64,000 bases of DNA from Cloeon dipterum (taxonomy: Eukaryota; Arthropoda; Insecta; Ephemeroptera; Baetidae): assembly GCF_949628265.1 (NCBI RefSeq), contig NC_088786.1:37965681-38029680 (forward strand). The letters are read 5' to 3'. Below are positions 22,696 through 38,565 of the stretch, one piece after another. Every line of letters begins with the position of its first letter. Position 1 is the first letter of the stretch. The translations under genes and the position numbers were made by a program. Under the pieces are notes generated by a model, which was not told the DNA's origin, ran no database searches, and was given only the letters and a program-made list of their open reading frames with translations.

Positions 22696-22709
22696 TTTGG
22701 CCATGACTA

Positions 22710-22717
22710 TTCCAGAA
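22710..22717. repeat. Right 8-bp target-site duplication of the hAT element
   Basis: TTCCAGAA, identical to 16654-16661, directly after the right end (GGCCATGACTA). Confidence 0.88.
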
Positions 22718-22735
22718 TGACATTTATCCCGTTAT

Positions 22736-22759
22736 ATTCACGAATGTTCCAGAACGTAC
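22736..22759. promoter_or_regulatory. Distal HSE displaced from Hsp70 by the transposon
   Basis: TTC 22737, GAA 22742, TTC 22747, GAA 22752 in perfect 5-bp register, then TAC (2 of 3). Before insertion this lay about 75 bp from the HSE at 16648-16662 and belonged to the Hsp70 upstream region; it is now about 6 kb away. Confidence 0.75.
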
Positions 22760-23453
22760 TTAAATAGAACAGTTAATTAACGGCCAAATGAGTTATTATT
22801 TCACGATTTGAAAAAATTCTCGAGAAAATTCATGCAGTTTTAAGATGATCGACGCGTTTTCATTAGAATTTGGATAATAATTCGCCGCGAATTTTGGGAA
22901 TTTTGCTGATTTAATGCCGAATTCTTTTTCCTGTGCAACTTACAGGAGTTCAAATTCAAATTAAATAGATTTATGTCGTTACAACCCAGTACAATCTTGA
23001 AAATTCTTGATTGCAATTCCGTTTTGCAGTTAAAAATTCAAAATTCTTTGCTCTTGTTACATAAAATGTAAAATTCTTGCTTGTAGAAAAGCCGTTTAAT
23101 GAATTAGAACAGCTATAATTACCGGCAGAATTGTTAAGAATTATTTCCAGAGTTGGAGGAATTAAAATTCTTTGAGAGTAAATGATATTTTTGTGAATTT
23201 TTAACAAATTAATCATGGTGTTGGACTGGGTTGACTCAGCAGCTCAACGGAACTGAAGAATTCTGGAAAATTCGCTGCGAAACGTTCTGATTTTTATAAA
23301 TCGTAATAGATTCAGGTTCCAAGGCGTGAAATCCAGCTAAAAATGTTTAAAAATTCCTGATTTCGAATTTTAAAAAAATTCTTTGCTCTTTTCTAACTCA
23401 ATTTTTGAATTAAAAGAAACTTCTTACTTGTTTACAAAAGCCATTTATTATTT
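22760..23453. other. Former Hsp70 upstream / OSGEP downstream spacer
   Basis: AT-rich DNA without genes. One further perfect three-unit HSE-like match (TTC 23261, GAA 23266, TTC 23271) may be fortuitous given the many GAATTC-like words here. Confidence 0.45.
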
Positions 23454-27736
<4,283 letters not shown>

Positions 27737-28260
27737 TTTTTCAGTTTCAGAATCAGAAATCTTGTTAAAGCGGCTGGAAAGATGTAAACAAACACCAACA
27801 CATGGCCAAGCAGGGAAACACTCTGGTGGCGACAACCGGAACTACGAAATTATGTAATCTAAAATCAGTGCGTTTCGCGACGTTTGAGGCGAAGAATATT
27901 TTCCGCCTAAATCCCCAGAAGGAAAAAAGGCGAAATAAACATTTGACACCGGTTGGAATGCTGGAAAATCTGTTTTTCATCAAGAATTTCTAAATCAAAT
28001 GCGTAATGCATCGTAGTTCAGATCACCGCCATTAGGTGGCAGGAGCGAGCATTTACGGTAGGGCATGTTTACGTCGATGCGCCCTCTAGGGATAGCAACA
28101 GAGCCAGCGCCGACCAATGAGCGCACGTTTCGGTCTCTGCTGAGCCAATGAGCGCGCGTCTCTACGGCCCGCTACCAGCTAGTGCGCTCAGGGTCAAATC
28201 ACATTTTGCTGGCACACGATAGAAACAAGTCGAATACGGCTGGTCGGCCATATTGCTGTT
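27737..28260. promoter_or_regulatory. Divergent promoter region between OSGEP and taiman
   Basis: About 0.5 kb separates the OSGEP start codon from the GC-rich taiman first exon. Two CCAAT boxes sit in the same 11-bp context (CCAATGAGCGC at 28114 and 28145). A YY1-like GCCATATTG lies at about 28247. A 63-codon plus-strand open frame (27802-27993) lies here with no recognised homolog and is not called. Confidence 0.5.
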
Positions 28261-28593
28261 CGCGCCGTGCTGCGAGTCGCCCGAACCGTCGCCACAGCGG
28301 GATACACATGTCAGTGGAGTGAGTGGTGAGTGTCCGCGAGTGACCAGGTCGCGTCCGAGTGCCGTGTTAGTGCGCCGAGCGCGAATCCAGCCGAAATCGC
28401 AGGCGTCGCGGGCGCCGTGGAAGCAGCCGCCGCCGCCGTCGCCGCAGAAGCAAGCGCAAGCAGCAGCCCTCAAGGCCTTGGCATTTTCTTGCGTCGCTCG
28501 CTCGGATTCAGTGATCGGCCCTACCGAAATGGATGTGTGAATCGCCGAGTTGTGCGCCCCGCATTATGCCGAATTCGACACCCTCTCGAGCAG
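28261..28593 (+). other. tai: Putative taiman 5'-UTR exon 1
   Basis: GC-rich, CpG-rich segment ending at a good donor (CGAGCAG|GTAGGT, 28593/28594). Its last 28 nt open an upstream reading frame (ATG at 28566) that, joined to exon 2 at 51380, stays open until a TGA overlapping the main start codon. The 5' boundary is approximate and the exon is inferred from composition, donor and position. Confidence 0.5.
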
Positions 28594-31570
28594 GTAGGTC
28601 CTTTCGGCTTTTAGCCCTGCGCTCGTCGCCACAGCGGCGCCTCCCACTTTTATCCGCTCTCTGCCAGGGCAGCGGGGGCCTCCGCGGGGGCCGCACGCCC
28701 CCGAACACATTCGCACGCAGCCCCAGACCTGCCCCCGGCTGACACAAGAGGGTATCGGGTGTCCGTTCGGCCCCGAGGAAGGTGTCCCAAGGTAATTAAT
28801 ATGCCCGTACGCCGACACAATTATTACGTGTGTGTGTACACACACACACTCACTCACACACGGACACTGAGGATCGGGATTGGGCGGGACGCGGCCGGCG
28901 TTGCGGAATAGAATCACGGATTTTATTATAATTCGCGAATAACAACCCTCACGCCTGTTTAAAGCGCGGAAAGGGGCGGATAATAACCTCCAGAAGACCT
29001 TAAGAGACCTGGAAATGGAATTATCGGAAATTTTGGTATTTTTATTCGTTGGAAATCTTTAAAAATTCGAAAATTAGGGTAAAATGCAAATGTAATTACC
29101 CCCCACGTGCATGGAAAGCGACTAGAATGGACTGAGTGAGAGGGTAATGGCCGCCACCCCCATTTCGTGAAAGTAGGGGAGGACATTTAACGGACTCACC
29201 TGAGGTCGTTTCCCCTAGACGCTTTGATTTTCTCACTTTGAAAGAATTAAATCCAGAATTTTGACAAGTAAGGGGAAGTTTTTCAGGGCAATATTATTTT
29301 TCGGGCATTTAATCGTCTGTTGTTTGTTTTAATTCCATCTAACGATTAGATAAAATAATTTAATCACGTTACGAAATCGAAAAGTGCTTCGTGAGAATTA
29401 ATTAGGCCTAATTAGAGCTGCGTGTGTGTGTCTGTCTCGAGTCTCGACACTCGGCTGGCCTGCGGTCTGCTTTCCGAGTTTCCGTTCCGAGCCCTGAGGA
29501 AAAGTGGGTGCGCGTCGAGTGGAAAAAATCGAAGCGGGCGAGTTGCGCGCGGCCGCGACGACGAAATTGTGCCAAGAGCGAGCGGTCCTTTGCAAATTTA
29601 TGCCGGCCGGCCGGCCCCAACGTCTGCGGCGGCGGGAAAATCTGCAAGGGAGATGGACAGCGGTGCGAAACTGGGTTAGCAGCCACTTGGAAATTCGTAA
29701 ATATTGCTATTATTGCAGCCCCACCGGCCACGTGAGTGCTCAAATCGAGTTTTCTAATTTATTTCCAGCTCAAGTCGGTGTTTTTGTTGTATTAATTTGG
29801 TTATTTGACTATTTACACCTGAAAAGCCTCCCCTCTCCTTTTAATTCCTGTCCTTAAACCCTTCTCTGAATCTCTGCGATGATTCGAATTATTATTAATG
29901 TATTTTCAAGGGATTCAATTAAATTTATTTAAATACCCTGAGTCCCCTCCCCTATTTTGAATTGAATATTTTATATAAATTCAATAATTTTAACCATTTC
30001 GAACCCGGAATTAGATCAAAGGCTGGAGCCCATCCACCTATCCTAACAAAGTTAATGTTTGCTCAGGTGCATGTGTCAATTTAGGATTTGTTCCACCTGA
30101 AAACTCCCCTCTTCTTCTATTTCCGGTCCCTAAAACCAATCCTGGGATGATTCGAATTAATTATTTATCTGCATGGGTCTTTTTTATTAAAAAATAAAAT
30201 TTATAAAAATACCCTGAGTAACCTCCCCTATTTTTTGTCAAATATTTTGAAAAAATCTAAATTTTTCGAATGATTTTTGATAGTATTTGAATTAATATTA
30301 AAATTATTAATATTAATTTAATACCCTGAGCTCCCTCCCCTAATTTAAATTTGAATTTTCATTAAATTGAACTAAATTAAACATTTAAAACGTGGATTTA
30401 GGTCAAAGGCTTGAGTCCACCCACCAATTGAAACAAATGTTTACTGATGAGGCGTTTTTAAAGCGACTCAGCTAATTGCATTGCAGATTTCCGACCGTCC
30501 CGAAATAATCTCAAATCCAGCATTAAATCTGGCGACAGAATAAAACGAAACAAGGGACCCTTTGTCCGTGTGACACAGGAACCGCACGTCAGGCGTTTAA
30601 TTTCACTGCTGAGTGTAATCACAATCCGTTGCTGCGTATCTGAAACTTATTTCAAAAGGTGACGTCACACTGGAAGTATTTTCTATTTTCGATAAAGAAT
30701 TTAATGGAGCGGCTCGTCGATTGATTTTTTCTTTTAAAAAAAATCGCCGAGCCGAATGAGGCGCAAAAAAGGAAAGTCAAGGCTGCCGTAAGAACGCGGC
30801 GGCAGCAGTTTGTTCGTTGCATAAGCCTCCGCCAACTGCCGAGAAATTCCATTATGCAAATTTCTCCGTGTATCTCTTTCGAATTTCGCGAGCAGAGAGA
30901 AAGAGCATGGCGCACTTCCTCTCTTGCCGCTAATTAAATCGGTGGAAATTAGCCGAGCGCGCCCACGGCCGCGAATTAAAGCCAGGCAAGCTAATCATCG
31001 ACTTTTCCAAGGCGACTGCTGCGAAATTGCATTCTCGCCATCGCTCGATTACTATACTTATTGTTTTTCTTCCAATTGGAATTTCCAGCTGACTGTTTAC
31101 TCGCTGGCCAGACTAAACAGACCGTTTTCGTCCAGATTAAAGGCTAAACAAGGAGAATAATTGATGCTCTGTCGACACATTTCGTAATGTGAACGAAACG
31201 ACGGCTTGAAAAATAAATTCTAAGAGTTTTGAACCAAAAGATTTAATTTTTATCTCTTTTAGAACCTAAAATTTGGAGTTAAAAATTTTTCATGTCGTTT
31301 TTACTTAAGTTTTATTGAAATAAAAATTAATTTTCGAATAAAAACCTCGAAATAAATGCTGGAAATTTGTCTAAATGATGTCATTGATTTATTTAAAATA
31401 TTTACCAACAAAAAATTATGACAAAAAAATCAGGAATAATTTTTTAACATTTTTAACGGCGAAGGAAGTAAAGAAATAAATATTTATCGCTGTTTGGAAA
31501 CAAAAAGCGACGCGAATAATGAACAGCGGCGTTTACGTTTGCGGGAACAATGCGTGGCGCGCCGAAAATT

Positions 31571-31604
31571 CTTTCTCTTTCTTTCTTTCTTTCTTTCTTT
31601 CTTC
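31571..31604. repeat. (CTTT)n microsatellite
   Basis: Uninterrupted run of CTTT units in taiman intron 1. Confidence 0.9.
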
Positions 31605-32049
31605 GCGACTTTGGCACACAATGAGTTGCATCAGCGCACAAAACAGCGTGCTTGCCCAATAATTCGACGCCGATTGTTTCCTCTTCTCGCAGCCTAACGG
31701 CACCGATAAAACCGACTTTCCACCGGAAAAGCCGGGCACGTCGCCTGTGAATAGCTGCTGCCTCCCCTCCGCGCGAAAAAAAACTGCGTTCGCGAACCGG
31801 AAAGCTGAAAATCAAAATGAAGCAGGCGGGCAGGCAAGCACGACGATTGACACTCGAGCAGCAACGACAGGTGCACGCCGCCAGCGAAAATGGCTGCCAA
31901 GGCTCTTCATTTCTCAACCTTGCAATTTTTATTTGTAAATAAAATAGGAAAAAATAAATAAAAATTGCATATAATTTGGATTTTTAATTTACAATCAATT
32001 TTTAATTCTGAAAAATTTATTTCTGCCGGAAAATTGCTGAATTTAATTG

Positions 32050-32645
32050 GATTTTGCAGGAAAATTGCTTGAAAACAGCTCGTTTTGATTTATAATAATT
32101 TAGTTGAAGGCGCTGAAAATTTTTAAAATCTCAAATTCGCTGTCAGACTGAATTTTTAAATTAAAAATAATTTTTATAATTCCAAAAAGTTTATTTTTCA
32201 AGGAAAAATGCTTGAAAACAGCTGGTTTTTAGTTATGAAATATTATTTAAAAGTGCTAGAAAATTTTAAAATGCTGTCAGACCAAATTTTTAAATTTAAA
32301 ACAATTTTTTTTATTTAAAAAAAAATATTTTTGCAGGAAATTGATTTATTAATAAATCATTTATAGGCACTGGAAATATTTAAAATGCTTTCAGACCGAA
32401 TTTTTAAATTTAAAAATTATTTCTGCTAGAAAAAAATGTTTAAAAACGGCTGTTTTTAATTTATTAAAAATTATTTAAAGGTGTTAGAAAATTTTAAAAT
32501 GCCGTCAGACAAATTTTTAATATAATAAATAATTTTTAATTCAAAAAATAATATTTGTGCAGGAAAATTGCTTGAAAACGGCTGTTTTTAATTTAAATAA
32601 AATCATTTTAAGGCGCTGGAAAATTTTAAAATCTAATATTTGCCT
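32050..32645. repeat. Decayed tandem array, about 90-140-bp units
   Basis: Five diverged copies share GGAAAATTGCTTGAAAAC, GGCGCTGGAAAATTTTAAAA and GTCAGAC words, at about 32057, 32198, 32331, 32423 and 32556. Non-coding. Confidence 0.6.
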
Positions 32646-33472
32646 CCAGACTAAATAAATAAATTTCTCCTGACATTTTAGGATTTGATTTCTCTATCAG
32701 GAATTTTTTATTTGGCATTGCGGCTTCTGATTTCCTTCCAGCTGTGCTCGTTCGCTTTGTGCGTGTGCCGGTCGTCAAGCAAATCCGTGGGGTCGGCAAC
32801 ACGCACGTCACTCCTCCCGTATGTGTATTGTGTGTGCGGCGAGTGTTTGTTGTACGTAGGTACGTACGTATGTGTCGCCGCGGCTGCTCTACCTGGCCTG
32901 GCGAATGCAACGGGACTGCTGACGTCACGCCCGGCAGCATGCTCGCCGATCAAATGAAAAAAAAAGCCAGCAGCCATTCACGCACCGCGCTGCCTGCCAA
33001 TTTTATTGTCGCTGCCTTTGATCGAAAATGATGGAAAATCTCGTGTGTGTGCGTGGCCAGATTTTTAGTTTTGTTTTTAATTAGCAGTTTTCCCCTGCGA
33101 AAAACTCGACTTCCGGACCCAGCAGAGCGTGAAAACTATACAATATCTTTTTTAAAAGATGCTTTTTGCACGTTTTTTGATGTTTTTATTAATTTAAAAT
33201 TAATGCCAAGCTGGAAATGTTCTTTAAAAAATGTTCTGCTTAAGGATAATTCATAAATTTTGTATATCTGATAAAGAAAAATTCATATTTCGATCGATTA
33301 AAATTTTTAAAATCCTCCTTAAAGGAAATTTATATTTAAAAATTAAATTTTTAAATTTTATTTTGCGGAAAAATTAAAAAAAAAATGCTTGTGAATCCTC
33401 AAAATTTCATTCCAGCCTTTCAAAGGGTTTAAAAAATCGATATTAAAGCCTAATTAGGCTAATTTTGTTTCT

Positions 33473-33535
33473 GGAGGCGCCACTGAAGCTGGAACTAAAG
33501 CGCGGGAATTTTAAAATAGGGGTGTTTTTAAGGAG
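33473..33535 (+). repeat. Isolated copy of the GGCGCC repeat
   Basis: CTGGAGGCGCCACTG followed by CTGGAACTAAAGCGCGGGAA, the signature of the tandem array at 35.1-36.3 kb. Confidence 0.6.
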
Positions 33536-33958
33536 TTGACCAAAAACTCGGAAAACAAGGCATAATCCTGTAATTTAATCACAGAAACAATTTTTTTGTT
33601 CATAAATTACTGTTATAATTTATTAAATAAATCCTTTTACAACCGTAATTTAACAGAAATTAAAACATAAATCCTTGCCGAGTGTGCGAATTTCGTTCAG
33701 GCCGGGTGTGTGAGAAAGCGAAAGCAGTCGTGATACTTTATTTGACGGCAGAGTAATTTTGGACGCGCGTGGGCACGGGCTGAGCCTTTTTTTATTTCGC
33801 TGCGGCGTGTTTTGGTGTGCGATGGCGAGAGATAAGAAAGAGGTGGCATAACAACAATGCGTTGCCTCACGCAGGAAACGACAGTTCACTTGTCGCTTTT
33901 TCGCCGTAAAACCTATCTATCTGGAATCTGGATTCCCTGCTCGAGCCCCTAATTATTA

Positions 33959-33982
33959 TGGCTGGCTGGCTGGCTGGCTGGC
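33959..33982. repeat. (GGCT)n microsatellite
   Basis: Short GGCT run in taiman intron 1. Confidence 0.85.
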
Positions 33983-35147
33983 GTGCCTGGAATTAATCAA
34001 ACTCGGGATTGATTCGGCTCCCGCGGGCCCACTGCATGATCAGTGCGTGCAATTCTCATCTCGACACACGCTACGCAGAAATATGGCGGCCGTGCCAATT
34101 ACGCGGCTCCCCCGGGACGCCGGGCGTGCGAGCGCCTCCCAATTCAATTACCCCTGTTTTGCGTCACAAAAAATGACAATAAACAAACAGAATCCCCCGA
34201 AAAACACCTGGCAACTGCTAAAAATAGCCTTTTCATGCAGGAAAATTGGAAAATAATTTTTTCAAATTGTTTTATCAACTTCCACGAGAAGAAAATCTTT
34301 CCAAATTTTATTAGTTTTGTGAAAAAAAAATTTCTGAGGGAACCAAACAATTTTTTCTCAGCCTAATTTACAACAAAAATGGATAGAAATGAGGAAATAT
34401 AAATTCTATTTGTTCATTTATTACCAAAAAAATAGTAAATAAATAATTTCCTTCAATTTAGTCTCAAAAGTTTTCCATTCTTGGAGCAAAAACGTGCCAT
34501 CGGTGGTGGAAAAGAATCAGAGCATGGCTGCTTGGTATAGATGTGCATTAGAAGCCTCGGCGGGGGAGCCACCCCCGTTCCGCCCCGTCCACCCCCGCGC
34601 GCACATTGCATTAGCAGCCCAAGGCCGGCTCGTCAGCTTTTATTCGTCAGCGGTGAAATGAGAAAATGCAGCTGATGACTGTAGTGTGTCCGAAGCGTTT
34701 CCATGTTCGTTCGGTCGTTTGCCGGCGTCAGCAGAATGCACTCGGCCTCGCCACGAGGCTGTCGCTTTGTTGCGAAACGAGCCCTCGTTCGCACCAAACA
34801 CCCCCGTGTCCCGTTTCCGCCATCTTATTCCTCTTGGAAATAAAGTTTGAAGAGAAGAAAATGAAATGCTAATCAAAGGAAGGAAGTTAATTAAGGCTCG
34901 CAGTTCCGATCCTCCTTTCAATTATTATTTTCTCTCTCTCTCGCGAATGTGATTATGACGGCCTAATGAATTGCGCGAATTAATTACGCGAACCACTGGC
35001 GTGGCACTGCTCCCTTTGGCTCTCGGCCGGCGTTTCCCGGCTGCACTTGAGAGCTAGCGCTGCTTGTCGTCGTCGCCCCTCTTTCTGTGCCAAGGCTCTG
35101 CTCCTTCGCGGCAACAACAACAACACTACTTCAATCTTTCCGACCTC

Positions 35148-36330
35148 CTAGATGCCGCCACTGGCGTTTCAAGCATTCTCAAAACCCTTAATCAAATAAT
35201 TTCAGGCCTGTGAATGATTGAAAAATCGTTAAAACGGCTGATTTTGTGACTGGAGGCGCCACTGTAGCTTAAACTACAGCGCGGGAATTTTTAAAATGGG
35301 GTGAAAGTAAAGGAATTGCCTCTAGGAACCTGAAAAGGGGGCGTAACCATAAAGTCACTAGTAAACAGCAATAATAACATCAGTTATTAAATTTATCTGA
35401 CGCCCTAGATGCCGCCACTGGCGTTTCAAACCTTCTCAAACCCTTTATCAAATAATTCCTGACCTGTGAAGCACAAAAAAACCGTGAAAACGGTTAATTT
35501 TGTGACTGGAGGCGCCACTGTAGCTTAAACTACAGCGCGGGAATTTTTAAAATGGGGTGTAGGTAAATTAGTTGCCTCTAAAAACCTTAAAAGGGGGCGT
35601 AACCATAAATTCACTAGGAAACAGTAATAATAACATCAGTTATTAAATTTATCTGACGCCCTAGATGCCGCCACTGGCGTTTCAAACCTTCTAAAACCCT
35701 TAATCAAATAATTCCTGACCTGTGAAGCACAAAAAACCGTGAAAACGGTTAATTTTGTGACTGGAGGCGCCACTGTAGCTTAAACTACAGCGCGGGAATT
35801 TTTAAAATGGGGTTAACGTAAAGGAGTTGCCTCTAGGAACCTGAAAAGGGGGTGTAACCCTATTGAATTCACTAGCAAACAGCTCTTAAAACATTAATAA
35901 TTGAATTCATCTGAGGCCCTAGATGCCGCCACTGCCGTTTCAAACCTTTTCAAATCCTAAATCAATTAATTCCAGCCCTGTGAACAACAAAAAAATCGTT
36001 AAATCGGTTAATTTTGTACCTGGAGGCGCCACTGTAGCTTAAACTAAAGCGCGGGAATTTTGAAAATGGAGTTTAGGCAAAGGATTTACCCCAAGGGGGC
36101 GTAACCCGAAGGAATTCACAAATAAATAGCAGCTATTGAATTTATCTGACGTCATAAATGGCACCACCGGTATTTCTAACCTTCTCACCTTCTGAAACCC
36201 TGATATCGCTTTAAAGAATAAAATTCTAACTTCAAAAAATTCTTTCTGGAGGCGCCACTGGAGCGCGGGACTTTTGAAATTGGGGTGTGAGTAAAGGATT
36301 TAGCCATCAGAGGCGTAACCACGACTAAAT
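35148..36330 (+). repeat. Tandem array of about 257-bp units
   Basis: The word CTAGATGCCGCCACTG recurs near 35148, 35404, 35661 and 35919 (spacing 256-258 bp), with a degenerate fifth unit at about 36151. Each unit also holds GGAGGCGCCACTGTAGCTTA followed by ACTACAGCGCGGGAA; CTGTAGCTTAAACTACAG in it is an imperfect palindrome. Units 2 and 3 look more than 90% identical by eye. Non-coding. Confidence 0.88.
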
Positions 36331-38254
36331 GAGCTTGAAATTCAAGCACAGAACTAAAAAAATCTATTGTCACGCTCAAAAGCCCCAAATTGTAAAGTGC
36401 AATTTCGACGGTGGCGCCGTCTGTGCGCGAAATTAGCCCGAAATGTAGGCCGTTGGCTTAAGTGGGCCACGGCTTTGGAATTAGCACACACACAATTCTC
36501 GAAAGGGAATGCCGCGCACTCGCCGCGTGTGTGCAGAATAAAAATATTGAGCAAATAATGCGCGCGGGGCGTGTTTTTCGGTACTTTGCGTACTTGGCAT
36601 GCACCCAGTTGAAAGGCTTCGCGCTCGAGGGTTGCAAAAGAACCCTCGAGCGCCCAAAAAGTGCGAACGGCAATCACTGCCTTGCCTGCACTTTGATGAA
36701 AATATTCCATCGCTGCTGCGTGGCTTTCGCTGGCTCGAAAAAAATGTTATTTTCGAGTCAAAGCGCGTCCATTAGTATGGTTCACGATAGGCACTAGACT
36801 GTCGCCATCCCTAAAAGCCTCCCGATTAATTAATCTTTCCACCGAGTTTTTAAAAGGTATCATGGCCCTCTTTATTTAAAAGGTCTGTCTCTACGGATGT
36901 TATTCCGTCAAATTTCACAATTTAATTGTTCCAGACGAGTTAGAAAATATTGTTTAATGCTCAGAACTCGCTCTTCTGCCTCGTTTTGTGAAATGAAATC
37001 GTTTTAAACGACAATTTTGTTTCCGGAGGTGCCACTGGAGCTGGAACTATGCGGTTTTGGAAAAGGATTTGCACCTAGAACTTGGAGCTTCTGTACAAAG
37101 ACCCCTTTAGAATTTAAAATTAAATTTTAACTCGATTCAAAGATCTGAGCACCTGTTGTCGCGTTGGAAACGTGTCGGATGAAACTGTGGAGAGCAGAAA
37201 AGGGCATGCGTACTTATCTGCCGTTGGAAGCGTGGCGACGCGAATGCCGCAACACACTCCAGATTAGATAAGCCAATTATGCTCTCTTTCTCCGCCTCAC
37301 TCGGACTGACTCGGAAAACGAGCGAAATGATGATAATAAAAATAAAAGAAACAAAAGTGCAACTCCTAAGCAAACACTCGACTTTATTGTTTCTTGCGAA
37401 ACGTGTTCTATTCATTTTTTTATTGCTTCGAAAAGCAAAAAAACCCGCCCCTTATCTGCCGGAATAGACGTCATTTTTCGCGAATTGACCAATAAGCCGA
37501 TAACTGCTCCAATTTTGGCCGTGACGTCACGTTAAATAATTTTTAATTTCTCTGGCAAAGAATATAAAAAACAATTTCCGGCAAGTGTAATTTATTTTCC
37601 CATGAACAATCGATCAAAGGAGAGGAAATGAACGATTGTATCGAAGGAAAAGCCTTGGTTTGCTTTTCCAGCAGTTGCTGCGACTGGCTGGCGCTTTGGC
37701 TTTCTGGCTGCTCGGCTGAAAAGGTTTCGCCAAGTGACGTCACGCGTTGCGCAAGGTTTGCGTACCTGATAGCGTCCTTTGAAACTTTCTCTCTCGCCTT
37801 GCTTGCCTGCCGCCGCCGACTCGGGTTTGCGTGGCAATAAACAACACCCAGCCAGCACACGGATCATCGCTTTCGGTCTCGTTGATTGCTAATCCATCCA
37901 TCTCTCTTTCTCCGTCCGATTCCATTACGTGTATTTATAAATATATACGCATCCGATCGGATCGATATCCGAATCGAAAGCAGCAGCCGACGCTTGTGCA
38001 ACCGTTTCGTTCACTCTCAGCCTCGTTGAATAACTCTTTTTGTAACCCTGTGAGCCAAGGGCCTTTGATTTATTTCAATTCGGGAAAAAATTGCCGGGGA
38101 AATATTAAAAACAAGGGAATTCCAGGCATTTATATTTCTTTAATGCGGTTTAACCTAGTTAAAAATTCTTAGAATTTGAATAAACACATTTTTGTCCTCC
38201 TTTAGAGTAGTAAAAAATAGTTAATTCATTTTAAAACGCCTCTAACTCGTTGTA

Positions 38255-38565
38255 ATCACAGCTGGGAGGTCCTAACAGCCGCCATCTTGCCTGTATGACT
38301 GGTAGATTTCAAAATTAATTTGTTGTGACACCCCATTGATTTTATTTTTAATTTAGTTGTAATGAAATTGCTTTAAAAACGAAGAAGAAGCTTTACAAAA
38401 ACCGTTACAACGACTGTTTAGGCTTATTTTGTTTCTGGAGGCGCCACTGGAGCTAGAACTACAACGCGGGAAGTTTGAAATTGGGGTGTAGGTTAAGGAA
38501 TTAGACCCCAAAACTCTAAAAAGAGGCGTAACCCCATAGAATTCACAATTTAAAGAGCTGCAAAT
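38255..38565 (+). repeat. Left arm of a 300-bp inverted repeat pair
   Basis: Contains AGCCGCCATCTTGCCTGT and then CTGGAGGCGCCACTGGAGCT. The same sequence recurs in inverse orientation at about 39660-39935, at roughly 75-90% identity by eye. Part of the GGCGCC repeat family. Confidence 0.7.

Larger units (their letters stand above)
16662..22709. mobile_element. Complete two-gene hAT-superfamily DNA transposon (6,048 bp)
   Basis: Ends are short imperfect terminal inverted repeats: left TAGACATGGTCAAAA, right (inward) TAGTCATGGCCAAAA. A perfect 8-bp duplication (TTCCAGAA) flanks both ends. Inside are two convergent multi-exon genes, each starting near one end: plus 17018-19519 (BED finger, catalytic motifs lost) and minus 22167-20243 (transposase with conserved catalytic-core and dimerisation motifs, no BED finger). 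Both are uninterrupted across all inferred splice junctions, and the target duplication is perfect, so insertion looks recent. About 720 bp of AT-rich DNA separates the two stop codons. Subterminal regions are rich in TATCGATA-like words. Established: hAT elements usually encode one transposase holding BED finger, RNase-H-like core and hATC domain. Inference: this element splits those roles. Confidence 0.92.

Noticed and set aside
16654..22718. Alternative transposon boundaries at AGACATGG / CCATGACT
   Set aside because: Starting both ends at TAG gives a perfect 8-bp duplication and matching ends; other offsets break one or the other.
27802..27993. 63-codon plus-strand frame between OSGEP and taiman
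   Set aside because: Basic peptide without known family; overlaps the presumed OSGEP leader on the other strand; kept only as a note under the divergent promoter.
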